NCBI RefSeq assembly: GCF_014805685.1
Contig: NC_060906.1
Location: forward strand, 19,313,164 to 19,377,163
Reading direction: 5' to 3'
DNA: 64,000 nucleotides
Origin: Silurus meridionalis
Taxonomy: Eukaryota; Chordata; Actinopteri; Siluriformes; Siluridae
Each line of letters starts with the position of its first letter. Positions within the stretch are counted from its first letter, which is position 1. The notes under the pieces are model-generated. The model did no database searches. It was not told the DNA's origin and saw only the letters and a program-made list of their open reading frames with translations. Position numbers and translations under genes: made by a program. Positions 24,401 through 37,499 of the stretch are shown one piece after another.

Positions 24401-25930
24401 CATTCCCATCTAACCATTCCGTAAGTTTTTATGCCTTGTAGGTAAAAAAGAAATCACTCCCACCAAGATAGACATGTTTCATTATCTACATTAACATTTA
24501 TATTGATTTCTAGTGACATTTCTTTTTAAATGGTGACAAGTGGACAGAAAAAATGCCCCCAGATTTTTCCCCTTAATTTGTGATGTGTCCACTTTAAAGC
24601 TAAATTTGAAAATGTGTACACCAGACATTCAACATCAAATTATGATCCATAAATAAGTATAAAGCATATGTATCCTGAAAGGTAACATTTTCCAAGTGTC
24701 CTCAGTTAATGACGTTAACAATACGTATGTACAGACTTTCAATTTCAGTAAATTAGAGACACAGTGGTACAATAAACAAAAAATAGGCTTCTTTTTCCTA
24801 CGTCTCATAGAGCACTGTTAAAAGTCATGTCTATTTACATTTGAACAGCAAAGCACCCCTAGAAAGCTGTGTAACATGAGATTACTCTGTTGATGGAACG
24901 AGTGAGTGTGAGGGAGCCGCTTTTGCCTTTCAGAGCAGCCTTAAAAGTCTTGCACTTTAAGCCCTAAAACAAATACTTTCAGATTATTTTGTCTATTGAT
25001 ACCTAGGGTTTCTGAAGAGTGCAGGAGATTAACAGATCAACAGCTTCAGGTGTACAGTGTCAGAAAGGTCAAGAAGGTTGATATGTAATGTCTATTGTTT
25101 AAATAGATCTCCTAATATGTGAGAATTGTAATTGTAGAAAAACGGAGGGAAGTTAGCCATTTCCCAGGAAGTTAACTAGTTCTGGTTGAAGTCTTTCTCC
25201 TAAACCGAAATCATTTATGACTATGCAGTTTTGGATCTGTGTCAACTAATCCTATATCAAAGAGGAATACCATTTAGTGAATTGCCCAATTATATAAAAT
25301 GGAAATTATAAATATTATTTATTATTATTGTTCACATGAACATGAGTCAATGTGTATGGGTGAAGACTATAAATAAAATCACAGGTTTATATTAATATAT
25401 TTGTTTTAATATGCTGTTGTTTCTATAGTAAGAGATAATTTACTCAGACTTGTATGGAGTACTCTACACATAATATAAATTCATAATAATAATAAAAATG
25501 GTTAATTATGTTTCTAGCAAAAAAAAGTTTGCAATTAAAAAATGGTCAAGATTGTGCAGAGAGAAACTCGGGACAGCATTTCCCATCAGCTACTGCAAGT
25601 TTCATGTCACGTGACTGTCTGCACCTGAATCATGTTATTTGTCAATTAGTACTTGTAAGTCTTGAACCATACATACTGACTCATGTTTGTCCGTTTGTAT
25701 TTGTTGTTCTTAATTGTTGTCAGCTCATGGGTAGGTTAACAGTTTTGTGTCCAAATTTCATGTTGTTTTGTATTTAGTTTTATGTCACTGTTTGTGATTT
25801 CTAGCACTTACAATATAAAGGCTATCTTCAGTTACATTTGTGGCTTTCAATAATATGACAATTTACTGTATGGCGTCATTAAGTAAGCGTTGATGGTAGG
25901 GTGTGTAAGAGCTTTCCAAATTAGTCTTCT
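24401..25930. other. Intergenic; possible short dispersed repeat near 25560-25800
   Basis: No gene is recognised. The part at 25575-25720 (catttcccatcagctactgc, gtcacgtgactgtctgcacc) resembles a repeat seen faintly again near 52010-52130 (tttcccataagccattgcat, gtcacatg). This suggests an old dispersed element. Confidence 0.4.
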
Positions 25931-27218
25931 CCAGTTAACAAAGTATAATCTACTTGAGTATTTCTGTTTGGGGAGACTTTAACTTCACTACATTTCAAAG
26001 TGAAATATATTACTTTTTACTCAACTACATTTCTCAATTATTTTTTTAGCTCCTTTTTTTATTTATGAGCGGATCAAACTTAACTGGTCAAACACGCAGC
26101 AAACCACCAATTACGGTAGAGCGCGCACTATTTAAAACTTGTTTTGATTGCCGCTTGGCAGTGGCGGATTTAGGCAGAGGCGACATGGGCAGCCGTAGGC
26201 GGTTAGGCGGCACACAACAAAAGATCATAAATCCATCTTTTTTTAATTATTCATTGCTCATTTGCACGGTCCCGTCCATTAATATACCATGTCATGGCCA
26301 ATGAACCTGGTCAAGGCTCTTACACTCAGAAAGGAGAGGCAGGGGTTTGGGTGATGTCACATCAGTAAGGAGCGCTGGATATAAATTTGTATGGCAAAAA
26401 ACAGTCTAAACCCATTAGAAGCCCAAAAAAAGGAAAGAAATAGGAGAGAAACGTGCAAAAGATAAAGGTGTGTATGTAGCTCAATCACTTATCTTGTTTT
26501 AAGAATAGTAATGGCTACTGAATTTAATATATCACTTATGCTTTAACGCATAGAGCAACAATATTTATTTTAGCTTGCATAACATTATAATTTATAGAAT
26601 GTAGTTTCATTTGTATCTTGCAACAAAACAATTACCTCACTAGTCTAGTTGGATTGTAGTAAACTCACGCTTATTGATTTGGTTACCTTTAATTGAGATG
26701 TTATAAAGGTTTTCTATGATTTCACTGAAAAAGTCCTGAACTGAGGTCAGTAAGGTGAAGCTTAAAAGGCTCATTTAAGATATACATTATAAGGATATAG
26801 ATGTAGTATGTATCGTATGGCTACAATTAACCAGAGTTGTATAGTTCTTGGTTCTAAAATGTAAATGTAAATCAATGACATCTATTTAATTGTGCAATAA
26901 ATGTATTTAGGGTGATATACATACGAATTTGTGGCCTGATCTGAGAAAATGTCTTACTCATCCAGTGATTGTAGCTGAAGCAGAGAGAAGCTTGCAAAAG
27001 CTGAAACTAATCGATGGGGGAAATGTTGGGTCATGGCGTGATTCACCCAGGGCACCATTCAAGCCTGAACCGCTATTGGTGGTATCTACTTATCACGAAC
27101 ATACAGATCAGCATCAGTTCAACATCAAGCAGAACATTTAAGAGAAATGAATAATGAAGGAAACTACTACAATTACATTTTCTCAAGTACATGCTTTATG
27201 TACTTCGTCTACCACTGG
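25931..27218 (+). mobile_element. Decayed hAT-like DNA transposon, probably composite
   Basis: The left edge ccagttaacaaagta..ctacttgag and the right edge ctcaagtac..gtacttcgtctaccactgg look like degenerate inverted termini of the same class as the 19349 element. Inside, a second hAT-type terminus (cagtggcggatttaggcag at about 26159) is followed by a Lys/Arg-rich N-terminal remnant at about 26425-26465 and a C-terminal dimerisation fragment near 26940-27010. This suggests one hAT element inserted in another, both heavily deleted. No clean 8-bp duplication was found. Confidence 0.5.
26929..27141 (+). pseudogene. hAT transposase C-terminal dimerisation-domain remnant
   Basis: The frame includes RKCLTHPVIVAEAERSLQKL KLID, which matches the hAT dimerisation signature (a hydrophobic-P-V-x-x-A-x-AERSFSKLKLIK pattern). 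The surrounding residues do not continue the domain and the rest of the transposase is absent, so this is a relic. Confidence 0.6.
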
Positions 27219-29034
27219 TTTGTGGAAGAACAACATATGTCTTAAAAAATGGTCAGGTATCCAGTACAACCATTTGTTCATCAAAAGCAATAAATATGCC
27301 TTTGTACTTGTACACTTACACAAAACATGTTCCCCCACCCTGATCTATACCAAGTGGCCTTGACAATTGGGACCTGGTCACTCCTGACTGTTCCAACAGG
27401 CTCGTGCATGATCAGTCAAGTATGTTTTACATAATCACCAATATATTTTTAAATATGATAAGGAACCGAACGATAAAGTGGGAACAACCAGAACAGTCAT
27501 GGCAAAGAACTTAGTAAATGGAGGAAGACGGAGAAAACTGTTGCTGGCAAGAGTAAAAAAACGAGTTCTGTGTATTTTCTGTTCATTTTGTAATTCTCTG
27601 TGCTCTTCTTTGATTTATAATTCGGAAATCTCTCATGTATTCGTTTCTGCATAATTCATGTGAACATTTACTGGTGTAGTTCACACACTGTTGCATTAGC
27701 TAGACAAGCACATTTCAAGAAATAAAAGCAGAACGCTTTTGGTATATTAAAAAACTGGAATGCAGTAGACATTAGCCAAGTGATTTGTTCATATATATCA
27801 TAGCTCCTGTGAATAGATAATGATCTATGTGGGTACAACAAACATTGCTGAATCATCTCTTAAATATCTAGCTCCACCCAGGCAGGGTAATTTTCTTAGG
27901 AAGATTGGTATGAGTTAAGCCCCACAGTGTTTTAAACACAAAGTGAATAAACCTGAACTTTTTTTTTTAATCAAAAAATAGCCGCATCCACTTATTGTGT
28001 GTTAATAATCAGGAGAGACTGAAGTGACTGTAGATAAGATTTGTTCAGAGTTGAATGGGCTTTGTGTGCAGATTGGTGTGAGGTAGAGTTATCTTCATGT
28101 TGGTGCATTCATAACGTGCAGTGGAGGAGGACGTTTGCAGCCCCATGCCAGCCCTTCTGGGTGGCAGTGAGAAACCTCTGATACGATAGCATTGTACTCG
28201 TAAGCAGGCAGTGTGTTACTAAAAAGCCAAGAGGAAGTGGGAGATTTAGGCTTAGAAGAAATGTGGGTTGGTAGGGGCTGGTACCAAAACAGGTCCTGAA
28301 CTTACTGAAAGTTCAGGTATTAAGACTAAGAGTATTCTACCGCTTAAAATAGGAGGTTATGCTTGGCCTATAAAAGCTGTGTTTTTCTTCTTGTTTTTTC
28401 TTCCTTATTTTCTTATGGGAGTTCATTGCTTTGTACAGAAACTATTTTGTGCTCTTTTATTTCATTTTGCACACAAACCAAAGGAAAATCCATTTGAATA
28501 TATATCACACTTATACCCATGCAGAAAGGCAACAGTTTCGCTGTTTTGTTTTTTTTTCCATCAATTGATAAAATACTTTAAAACGAGGTCAGAAAACAAA
28601 AATAAATTGATTTTATTCAGCATGACAGATTATTTATTTATTTATTTAATTTTTAATAATTTATTTATTTTATTTATTTACTTATTATTTATGTCGTTTC
28701 TGAAAAATCTGAATTTCTGAATTAAATCATTTTCACTCCAATTTTGCTATATAAATTTCCCAAAATTTTAGTAGCTATTAAAAGTGCATTGAGAGAGAGC
28801 TGGATGGATAGATGGCTTGAAAATTTAGGTAAGGACAATGAGTAAAAAAGTGCGAGTTCATGATGGACATGTTTGTACTCCCTGTTGTGTTCTGGGAAGT
28901 TGACTTACTGGTTGGTTCCTGTGCTTACATGACAGGTTCCCTGAGCATCTGATATGAATTCCTGGCTATGTCACTGCTACTAGGTCAGATGATTTTGTCA
29001 CTTCCAACTTTGCTCTAAAGTGAGCATACAAATC
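27219..29034. other. Intergenic, no gene recognised
   Basis: Spacer with a TTTA-rich patch at 28631-28690. The 150-codon frame at 28268-28720 is Phe/Leu-rich, has no recognisable domain and runs into the TTTA tract, so it is not supported. The segment 28080-28230 has a more complex composition. Confidence 0.45.
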
Positions 29035-29059
29035 AGCACAAATTACAATTTATATATTG

Positions 29060-29136
<77 letters not shown>

Positions 29137-29155
29137 AAATTGTAATTTGTGTTAC
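29035..29155. repeat. Inverted repeat around a (TA)n(TG)n tract
   Basis: The arm cacaaattacaattta (about 29037) and its reverse complement taaattgtaatttgtg (about 29137) flank a roughly 60-bp TA run and a short TG run. This is a foldback structure. Confidence 0.8.
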
Positions 29156-30829
29156 ACAACTATGTACCATTGAGAGAAATGCACAATTGCATGGATCAAA
29201 GTGAAAGTCTAACCACACTTTGTACAGGTCTCTCAAGCTCTAGTAATCTGAGTTGCAGCTTACAACAGTTTTAACCAGCTGCAGATGTTCACTGTAAACA
29301 CCCCTACAACCAACATTACTGCCAGGAAGCAAGCAGCGACAGGCAAACCTGCCTCAACAACACTAAGGGATAAAACATTGGATCTAAATGATATAAAGCA
29401 CTTTGTAGCTACTATATATGATTTCAATGTCATGATTTTTTGTTTTCATTCTATGCTTGTCTTTAGTTATCTGTGGTTTACCAAAAAGAAACTAATCCTT
29501 ACATATCCATCAGCTATATGTATATATGCTGTATGGTTTAAAAAACTTTCATTCTGTAGTTATGTATGCACTGTGTCCCAAGCCATGCTACTGGATTGTT
29601 TTTTTTGTTTGCAACCTATTGAAATTATCTTTGTAGCATTGTATAGAATATCAGTCATTTAGTTTAGCATAAGTACAAAAACTGTAAATAATCTAGCATT
29701 ATAATTAAATTATCTTTTAATAATGAGGTCTCTTGTTATGCAATTAATAAATTAAAATATTTGAAGCTAAACAACAAAGCTTTTACATTTTACTGTTTAG
29801 GTAAAAAAAAAATGCAGGAATTCAGACAACTGTGTTCAGAAACATATTTTTACCTTTGAAATATCATTTGTTAGATGAACCTAACATAAAGATAAGGTCA
29901 AGATGAATTTCTGTTACACAGAGCTACCAAGTGTGTTCTATGAAGTTGTGGTGGTGTGTAAGAGTGCAGATCAATCATGACAGTTGGTTTATCTTTACGT
30001 GTGAGAGTGCAGATGAAACATGACAGTTGGTTTACGACTTTTACGACTGTCAAGGTAGCAAAGGCAAAAAAACCTCAAGAAAACACAGCCAGATTGTATC
30101 CTGTTCTCTTTAGGGTGATGCTGAATAATGGGATTATAATTTACATTTACACTACTAGAAGAAAAAAATGCAAAGTGTGTTGATCAGTTCAATAAGAGCG
30201 GACTGTGTCCAAGGATGAGCACAGGACAAATAAACAATTCAGGTTCATTCACAATTCATCCACTGATGCAATGGCGAGACCTGGATTCTGGCCATTTTAA
30301 TAAGAAGTTCAAAGTGGCTGACAATTAAAACATTTTACATAGGTAACATTAGCTAAATACTTTGCATAAGCTTTTAATATTGGATAGATCATTTGAGAAT
30401 TTTGGATTTATCAAACAAGTGTCTGAACAAGCTAACTTTACCGTAATGCATTAGTTTTTTTGGTGCGAGTCTGCAGCCGGAGACCTTTAACTGCTTTAGG
30501 GTGCCAAAGAGGCTGATTCATCACTCAGTCCATTTATGCATAAGAAGTGTTGACCCAAAAAAAACCAGTGTCACATTACAAAGGCCAATAAAGACTATGC
30601 TGTTAGATTTTTAGTTCATTTAAAATTGTAATAGCTGAAAGTTGCTTCACAGTATCTTCAAAGCCTGTTATGAGTTGCTTCAGTGCTGCATTGTAGACTT
30701 AATGGGGTTTGAAATAAACCGATTGCCAATTGAACACAGTCATGAACGCTATAAATCAAAAGGTCTGAAGAGGTGATAAAAGTTTCTCAGCTACAGTAAA
30801 AAGCTACAGTTACACTCATTAGTTGATAC

Positions 30830-30990
30830 AAAAATGAAAGTACATGACAAAGTGACCTGGCGAGTAATTCCTTTTCTTTCCATGCCATGTTAATCAGCAT
30901 TGGGCTTTCAGGAGTTTTACGGTCTGCCTAATCCAGTCACTTAATTGCTTTGGTCACAAATTAAGTGTTGTATTGTATAATATGGAAACT
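30830..30990. promoter_or_regulatory. Candidate conserved non-coding element 3
   Basis: A repeat-free block such as ccatgccatgttaatcagca and cactTAATTGctttggtcac, with several homeodomain-type TAAT cores and balanced composition. It is located in the gene desert. Candidate only. Confidence 0.28.
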
Positions 30991-31381
30991 GCAAAACAAA
31001 AATAGGAAACATTTGTAGGCATTTCCTTTAGATGCTTGTGTGTAATGCATCACTAATGATTTACTCACTACTGTGATTTATTTTTTTGTCCTCCTTGTAC
31101 TTCAACATTTTTCAACTTTAGAATTTCTTTGTACAGTAATTTATAGTTGTAATTAGTTAATCTTCACATGAATTAAAGATAAGAAAATATCTAGACCAAT
31201 ATCTTACAACATAATTGACATCATGAATTGCCTGAGTACTTGATTCTGAATGGCTGAAAGTTGATTCTGGTCAGTTTAATCATTGCTCTTAATTAAGACC
31301 TGCCTTATAAGTAAAGAATTATTGCACTTCATCTCTGTGTATGATTTTTGTGGGCAGAACTCTAGAAATAATGACACATAT

Positions 31382-31655
31382 ATTCTGAATTTGAGACCTG
31401 CTGCAGACAATCAAATTTAATGCATAAAGAGTAATGCACACCTAGCTGTGGATTCTCCTGCTTATACAGTGGTCACTTACCAGTATGTATAGGTCAAAGC
31501 TTTTGATGTTTGCAGTGCACAGTTTAACTAAAAGCATCAAGAGCTTTGACCACTGTATAAGCAGGATAATCCACAGCTAGGTGTGAATTACATGATTTGA
31601 ATTTACTCCTCATGCATAGATTTTGATTGTCTGCAGAAGGTCTCAAATTCAGAAT
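31382..31655. mobile_element. Palindromic MITE with long inverted arms
   Basis: The left end attctgaatttgagacct is the reverse complement of the right end aggtctcaaattcagaat. Matching continues through the agacaatcaaa, cacacctagctgtgga and ctgcttatacagtgg blocks and their complements, leaving a loop of about 50-60 bp around 31490-31545. Arms of about 110 bp with a few indels suggest a non-autonomous foldback DNA transposon. No transposase and no clear target duplication were seen. Confidence 0.75.
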
Positions 31656-31799
31656 GGGGCAACAAAAGGCTAGAAAAGTGTCACTAAAAAGAAAAAGATG
31701 GAAGATTTAGAAAATGAGGGTAATTGACAAGTTAGTAAGATGATTGGAATATCTATAATTAGAATATCTTAGAGAGGCAGAGTATCAGAAATAAAGATG

Positions 31800-31905
31800 G
31801 GCAGAGAATCTAACTGATTCTTTCTTACCACATTATCTGTGTAAAGATGCTTTGGGACAATGTCCATTGTTTAAAGTGTTATACAAATAAAAATGAATTC
31901 AATTC
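31800..31905 (+). mobile_element. L2-like LINE 3' tail
   Basis: gatgctttgggacaatgtcc followed by attgtttaaagtgttataca and aataaaaatgaattcaattc is the typical fish L2 3' terminus with a GAATTC/GAATTG-like short tail. Only the tail is present. Confidence 0.65.
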
Positions 31906-32927
31906 ACAAATCTGTGGAAAATTGCATCTACAAATTATGGACCAATTTTAAAATAATGTTCAACATCAAATTGGGAAAGACTGACTAGAGACTAGACTAG
32001 ATCATCTACAGTAAATAATATAAAAATATTCTGAGAATCTGGAGAAATTTCTGTGCCCAAAGGAAAATATCCCCAATTTAAATAATTTGTCACATTTGAT
32101 AATATATATATTTTTTAATTCAGCATAGATAGAAACTTAAAATGCGAAGGGCACGTATGAAACACTTGATCGCTGCTTCATATATTTGAAGCACATCCAC
32201 AGATTAGAATTAGCAGATTGAGCACATGCAGAGCTTTACTGCTTCTCATGAACGCCAGTTCACCCGTACAGAGGTGCAGGCAGTAAAATCTCTGGTCAGA
32301 CTTTAAACACAGAGGCTGATCAACTGCAGCTGAGATGTAGAACACTTTCTATATGTACAGTACAGTTGCTTCTGCTTTATACAGGCCTGAGAAATGGCGC
32401 CATATAAATGCAGCCATGTACATATAAAACAGTGGGGCATTTTCTGTCTGTGTCCACTGTATATAAGCTAGAATTGTATTCTCATCAGCAGCATGCTAAC
32501 TCCAAAGAATGGGAAAGAGATACTAAAACTAGCTGTTATGGACCATGTTGTGGTCATTCTAGTGTATATAAGTAGAAATAAATACGAAAAATTCTCTTCT
32601 TTCTTGCTTTTTGTTTGGTAATATTGTAGTACTAACTGATAATTGTCCTGTCTCCTTGAAAGTACAACCCTGTTACCCAAATTCCACAACAGAAAAACAT
32701 TTATTTGAAAATGACATTTTGTGTAGACAGTAAAATGTCTTTAATATCATTCTGCTAGTAACTATTGGCTAAACAGCAAATGCTGATTATATGCTAAGAA
32801 TCTAAACCATGTTGCATTCCTAGGAAAATATTAATGTAATAAAAGTAATAACTGTAAAAAGTAATAATTATTAAAAAAAAAGAAAAAACAAATTGAAGCA
32901 TTTTTTTTGTGTGTATAAATTAGGTTC

Positions 32928-32929
<2 letters not shown>

Positions 32930-32974
<45 letters not shown>

Positions 32975-32979
32975 TTTTT
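32930..32979. repeat. (TTTA)n microsatellite
   Basis: About 12 TTTA units. Confidence 0.95.
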
Positions 32980-33399
32980 GTTATTAAGATGACACCAAAA
33001 GAAACTGAGCAAAGAATCTGTGAAAGCCTTTGTTACTGGAATGCACACACCAGTCATGCATATATGTTCTGTTTATTTAAAAATCATTCACTACCTTTAA
33101 TAGAATCCATCATTCTATCACACGATTTTGCTATATGTTTTTGTCATTACTAATCATTGCGTCAAGGCGTGTTGTTCTTTTTACCCATTTATGGGACATA
33201 CTCTGTACACAGTCCTGAAATGTATTAGAGTCAAAGACAGACCACCCACCCCACCACTGTTGGAATAGTGTCCATAGAGGGCAATTAAGCTGTTTCCCCA
33301 GGTCACTCTAGGCTCACTCGTTAAATCCGCATGTCAGCAGGGGATGGGGGTGGGGGGGTGTCTTACTCGTCTGGCATTCATCCAAGAGCATTAGTTTGA

Positions 33400-33640
33400 T
33401 TCTGACAATTTCTGCACCAACAATGTCTGTTGAGAAATGAAGCCAGCGCAGATCACAGAGCGATTCACTAATGGGCTACAGCTCATTAATCAGTCCTTTA
33501 CCATGTGTATAAGCTCATGTGTTAAAATTATCATCTCTCACATTGTTAAGCAGACATTCACACGAGAACATATGTCAGAAATAAGAGCTTGTTAATAGAA
33601 AGCAAAACATGAAACAAACTAATTACATGATTTTACATGT
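33400..33640. promoter_or_regulatory. Candidate conserved non-coding element 4
   Basis: Complex repeat-free sequence (agccagcgcagatcacagag, ctacagctcattaatcagtc) amid AT-rich spacer. Candidate for footprinting; no coding frame. Confidence 0.25.
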
Positions 33641-35149
33641 TTAGCTCTGAAATGCTTTGCTCTGATGTTTGATCTCACCCATTATGAAGGGTTTTATATA
33701 ATTAACATTTATTATTATAATTATAATTGTTTAGCATACCCTTCAAAACCTGTCTGGGGTTTTACTTAACCCCAAATAGTCAAGTAGTCAAACCTTTATT
33801 TTTCACTGCTATAATGAGACGGTAATAAGACAAGGCATGGCCTTCAATTTAGTATTGTTATACACTGGGGAATCAAAGCTTTTGAACTAAATCTTGAAGA
33901 GCAATTATTATCTCTGTGTGAATCTGAAAGTGTAAATCTGAATGTGTTCTATATGGAAAGTTAAGTCCCTGTTTTTGCAGATTGTTGTTTTATTTGGAAC
34001 CATCTAAAGTGGATTTCTGACTCGCACTTGATTATTTTGCTTCTTAGTGCTGAAGACCTTGATTGTCTACTGAATGTGATGCTTCTTTAATCCTAAAATT
34101 CTTGAAAGGAACCTTGCCCCTGGTGGAAGAACTTTGGGATCTTCTTGACAAATTATCAAACACAAGTATGAAAGATTGATGAAGGGCTCAAGTTAGACAC
34201 AGTGGTCTGTGGTGATTAAAAAAAAAGGTTGGTAGTGACTAAAAGATCATGGTTGTCAAATTAAGACAGGAACCAGTTTTCAATATTTAGTGCTCCCTAG
34301 TTGACTCCTTTTTTGATCATGTTTCGCTGTGTGAAGAGCCCTGGGGCAGGACCCGTTGGAGAGTTTGTATCTTAAAGTTGGCTTGGGACTATACAGTGGA
34401 TACCTGAAAAAAATCTTGACTAACCATCCCTGCCACTTTAACCCTCACCAGGAAAGGCAGAAGATAATAAATCAATGATTTTGCCTATGTATTTATAGAA
34501 TTAATTGCCGATTGAGAGGAATATGTTGTATCATGACTTTTTATCGTGTTTAATTGAATGTTTAACTTCAAGTAACAGGGTTTTAGACACTAAAGCCAAA
34601 CTACCCTACATTATTCATCTAACCTCACCATTAATACCTTTTTGCTTTATTTCAAATTAAAGCCACAGCCTTTTCTAAACAGGCTTTTCACCATCTAGCC
34701 AAATACAGTATACTACACATTTGTTCATTAGTCTTCCTACATGTTTATTTAGCAGGTTTAGTTGTCTCAGGGTCTTGCCACACAGTATCTGTTAACTTTT
34801 TTTTCCCTATTTTTTTTTGTTTTGTTTTAGCAAAAAGCTTCAGAATCCCAAATGTTGTACTCTTAGTTCACTGGTGTCTTTTTTCTTAATTCAGTAATTA
34901 TTTATTTAATAATTTCTTTTTAAGTGTGCTTTATAAAAAATGTTTACCACATGAACAGAGGAAAAAAACAACCTCCAAATGGAAAAAGCAATTCTATTAT
35001 TACAAATTACACCCCAACTATTACAAACACCCCAACAAGCACACACTCAGCCATGTCTATCTACAGTACATACCCCACCTCTGTAAATACACCCCAGCCC
35101 CATCACCGGATATTTAAGTTTGGTTGCAAATGTATTAGTAAACGGTGTT
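33641..35149. other. Intergenic, no gene recognised
   Basis: No recognisable gene. The frames at 34924-35154 are Thr/Asn/Pro-rich translations of a C/A-rich patch and are not supported. Confidence 0.45.
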
Positions 35150-35275
35150 TCTAAAAAAATTTCTAGTGTTTCATAAGGGTGTATCCTGCTTTGTGCCAGT
35201 GTTTAAGGGATGGATTTAGCCCAGAGTATAATGCTTACTCATGATGAATGAATGGAGAAATAAATGAATAATCTT
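35150..35275 (+). repeat. Dispersed fish repeat, copy 2 (tail family)
   Basis: agggtgtatcctgctttgtg, ccagtgtttaagggatgg, cccagagtataatgcttact, then tgatgaatgaatg. This is the same block order as at 7610-7795 and 41215-41375. Confidence 0.55.
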
Positions 35276-35554
35276 TCTCATCGTTATATAATTATATATT
35301 GTATAATACGGCCCACTAACCTTCATCTCATCAAATGGAACAAAGGTTACGCAGCATTTAACAGGGGATAGGGTTACTTGGCGGACATTTGCATGTCCAG
35401 CCTTTTCCAGTATTTATGTGGTATAAGATCCATCATCAGTTGTCTACTAGTTCCCCTGAACACTGAACAATTTCTGGGTGAGGTAAGGTGGTTAATATGT
35501 CTTGTCTTTCTCAGATATCTGAGAACTCTATAGAGAATAACAGAATAAATACCA

Positions 35555-35569
35555 AGTGTGTGTGTGTGA

Positions 35570-35640
<71 letters not shown>

Positions 35641-35720
35641 TTCACACATAATCCATCACATTCTAATACATTTAAAAAAAAAAATCAAGTATTAGAATGT
35701 GATAGAGTATGTGTGGATGC
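35555..35720. repeat. Nested inverted repeats around a (TA)n tract
   Basis: gtgtgtgaataat before the TA run (35580-35632) pairs with attattcacaca after it. A second hairpin follows immediately: atcacattctaatac pairs with gtattagaatgtgat at about 35652-35703 across an A-rich loop. The two stems share the TTCACACATA/TATGTGTG edge, so alternative foldings are possible. Confidence 0.8.
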
Positions 35721-37499
35721 TCTAGAGCTGAAAGAGACGATGCTGTCAGAGTGAATAGGACGTATCAAATCTGTGAGGTTACACGGCTAACAAAGGCGAT
35801 GACAATATCTGTCATTCAGTTAATATAGCTAACGAGATATCAAGTGAAAGATTAAGGGTTATAGATTTTCACATCCTGTTTCATTTTCACACCAGTTTCC
35901 CTGAAATGCAAGAGTGATTTCTTTTGGTTGCTCGGTGGAGAGAAAATGAGACAGATGCTCAGGATGGAGAATTTCTGTCCCCTCTTGCTTACTTGTTCAG
36001 TGGAATAAAATAGACGTGGGTGGTTTCGGAAACTTGTCTTTATGACATGGAAACAGAGTGATTTTACAGATGAAAATGTCTTTTTGGCAACGCATAATTG
36101 TATATAATTTCTTGCATGATATTTTCCAACCATATGCTGTGACTGGCTTGTTCGCAATTGGCTGTGCTGCTTGGCAAGTGAGCATTATTAAATGCTGAAA
36201 TCACAGAAGAGGAGAGATGGTACACAAAAGCCTGACAGTTGAAATGTAAAATCCTAAATAATACTGTCTTTCTGCTTAAACAACATGCTCATATCATGTC
36301 ATCAGCAACTCTCAGCAAGGTTAAGAGGGTTAGGTGATGAACTGTAGGAGCTGTCAGGTTGAGTGTCAGCACTTCTAAGCTGTGGACAATCTACATATCA
36401 GTGTCTAACAGTTTAAAGCATAGCAAATATATTATACAACTAGTAGTTCCAGTCCATTAATTTGATTGGACAAGCAGCATCCCAAAAGTGCTTATATTTA
36501 GCATTATCACACTGAGATGTTTACATTTTTGTCAATCATTTATTCTCTTACACACTTGTTTGTCTTTGTAACAAAAATTTACTTCAATGGTCAAAGCACA
36601 TCAAATGGAGATATAATGGAAGAAGAAAATAAAAAATACTAATTTCACCACAAGAACCTTTTAAAGGAGAATGCGATGAAAAATCACTTAGACAGCTAGC
36701 CCATGTGCTATAAAGTGAGAGGGGCTTCTTATGGCTCTATTCCAACTACTAGATCTTTTCTAGGTACAAAATAATTTGATATCATTTAAAAAATAAGGAT
36801 GAATTAAGGTTATATTTAACTGGATATATTTGACGTTGAACTCCGTTCTTTGCTTATGTTAACAATGACTAGAATGGATTCTAGTCTAATGGCTCATGAC
36901 CAGAAAGCAGAGAAATTGTTTTTGGCGTAAACAATGTATATCAAGTAAAAATAATGTTATAAAAATATATTCTGTTAAAAACTTTTTTAGTTTTAACATT
37001 TACTCTAATATTTTTATGCAAGTACAATTTGACAGCAACATTTGCTTTACTTTTTTTTTTTTTTTGCTTACATTTTTGACTGAATACTTTCAGTTTTAAA
37101 AGCAGGTTTTTTTCACATTTTCTTTTACTTAAAAGTATAATCATTATACAATCAGTCAAAGTAGTTTGGTGAATAATTACTGTTACTGTTAAAATCATAT
37201 TTCCCACATTCTGAGGTTTGCAAAAACATTAACCTAAACTCATACTAGTCCTCTTTTATGCCTGTATTTTTATGATTTGATGAACTGATCATCAAATTAT
37301 ACAGATACAGGGTTATCTGTATCTAACCCTAACCCCTAACCATATTCATATTTTAAAAAATTTACATAGCCAACCACACAGTATGATATGCTTAAATGTC
37401 ATTTAAATTAAAGTTTGAAAATGCAATGATACGATAATAGTGATAGGAAGGCCATCAAGTGTAAATCAAATATGCAGATCACAAACCTAAATTTCATAC
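35721..37499. other. Intergenic, no gene recognised
   Basis: Mostly unique-looking spacer. Minus-strand open frames at 35852-36157 and 36941-37207 have no recognisable domain. Confidence 0.45.

Noticed and set aside
28268..28720. 150-codon open frame on the + strand
   Set aside because: Phe/Leu-rich, no domain, runs into a TTTA tract, no splice or composition signal of coding.
37323..37341. Telomere-like ctaaccctaacccctaacc
   Set aside because: Only about three units; too short to be an interstitial telomeric array and easily due to chance.
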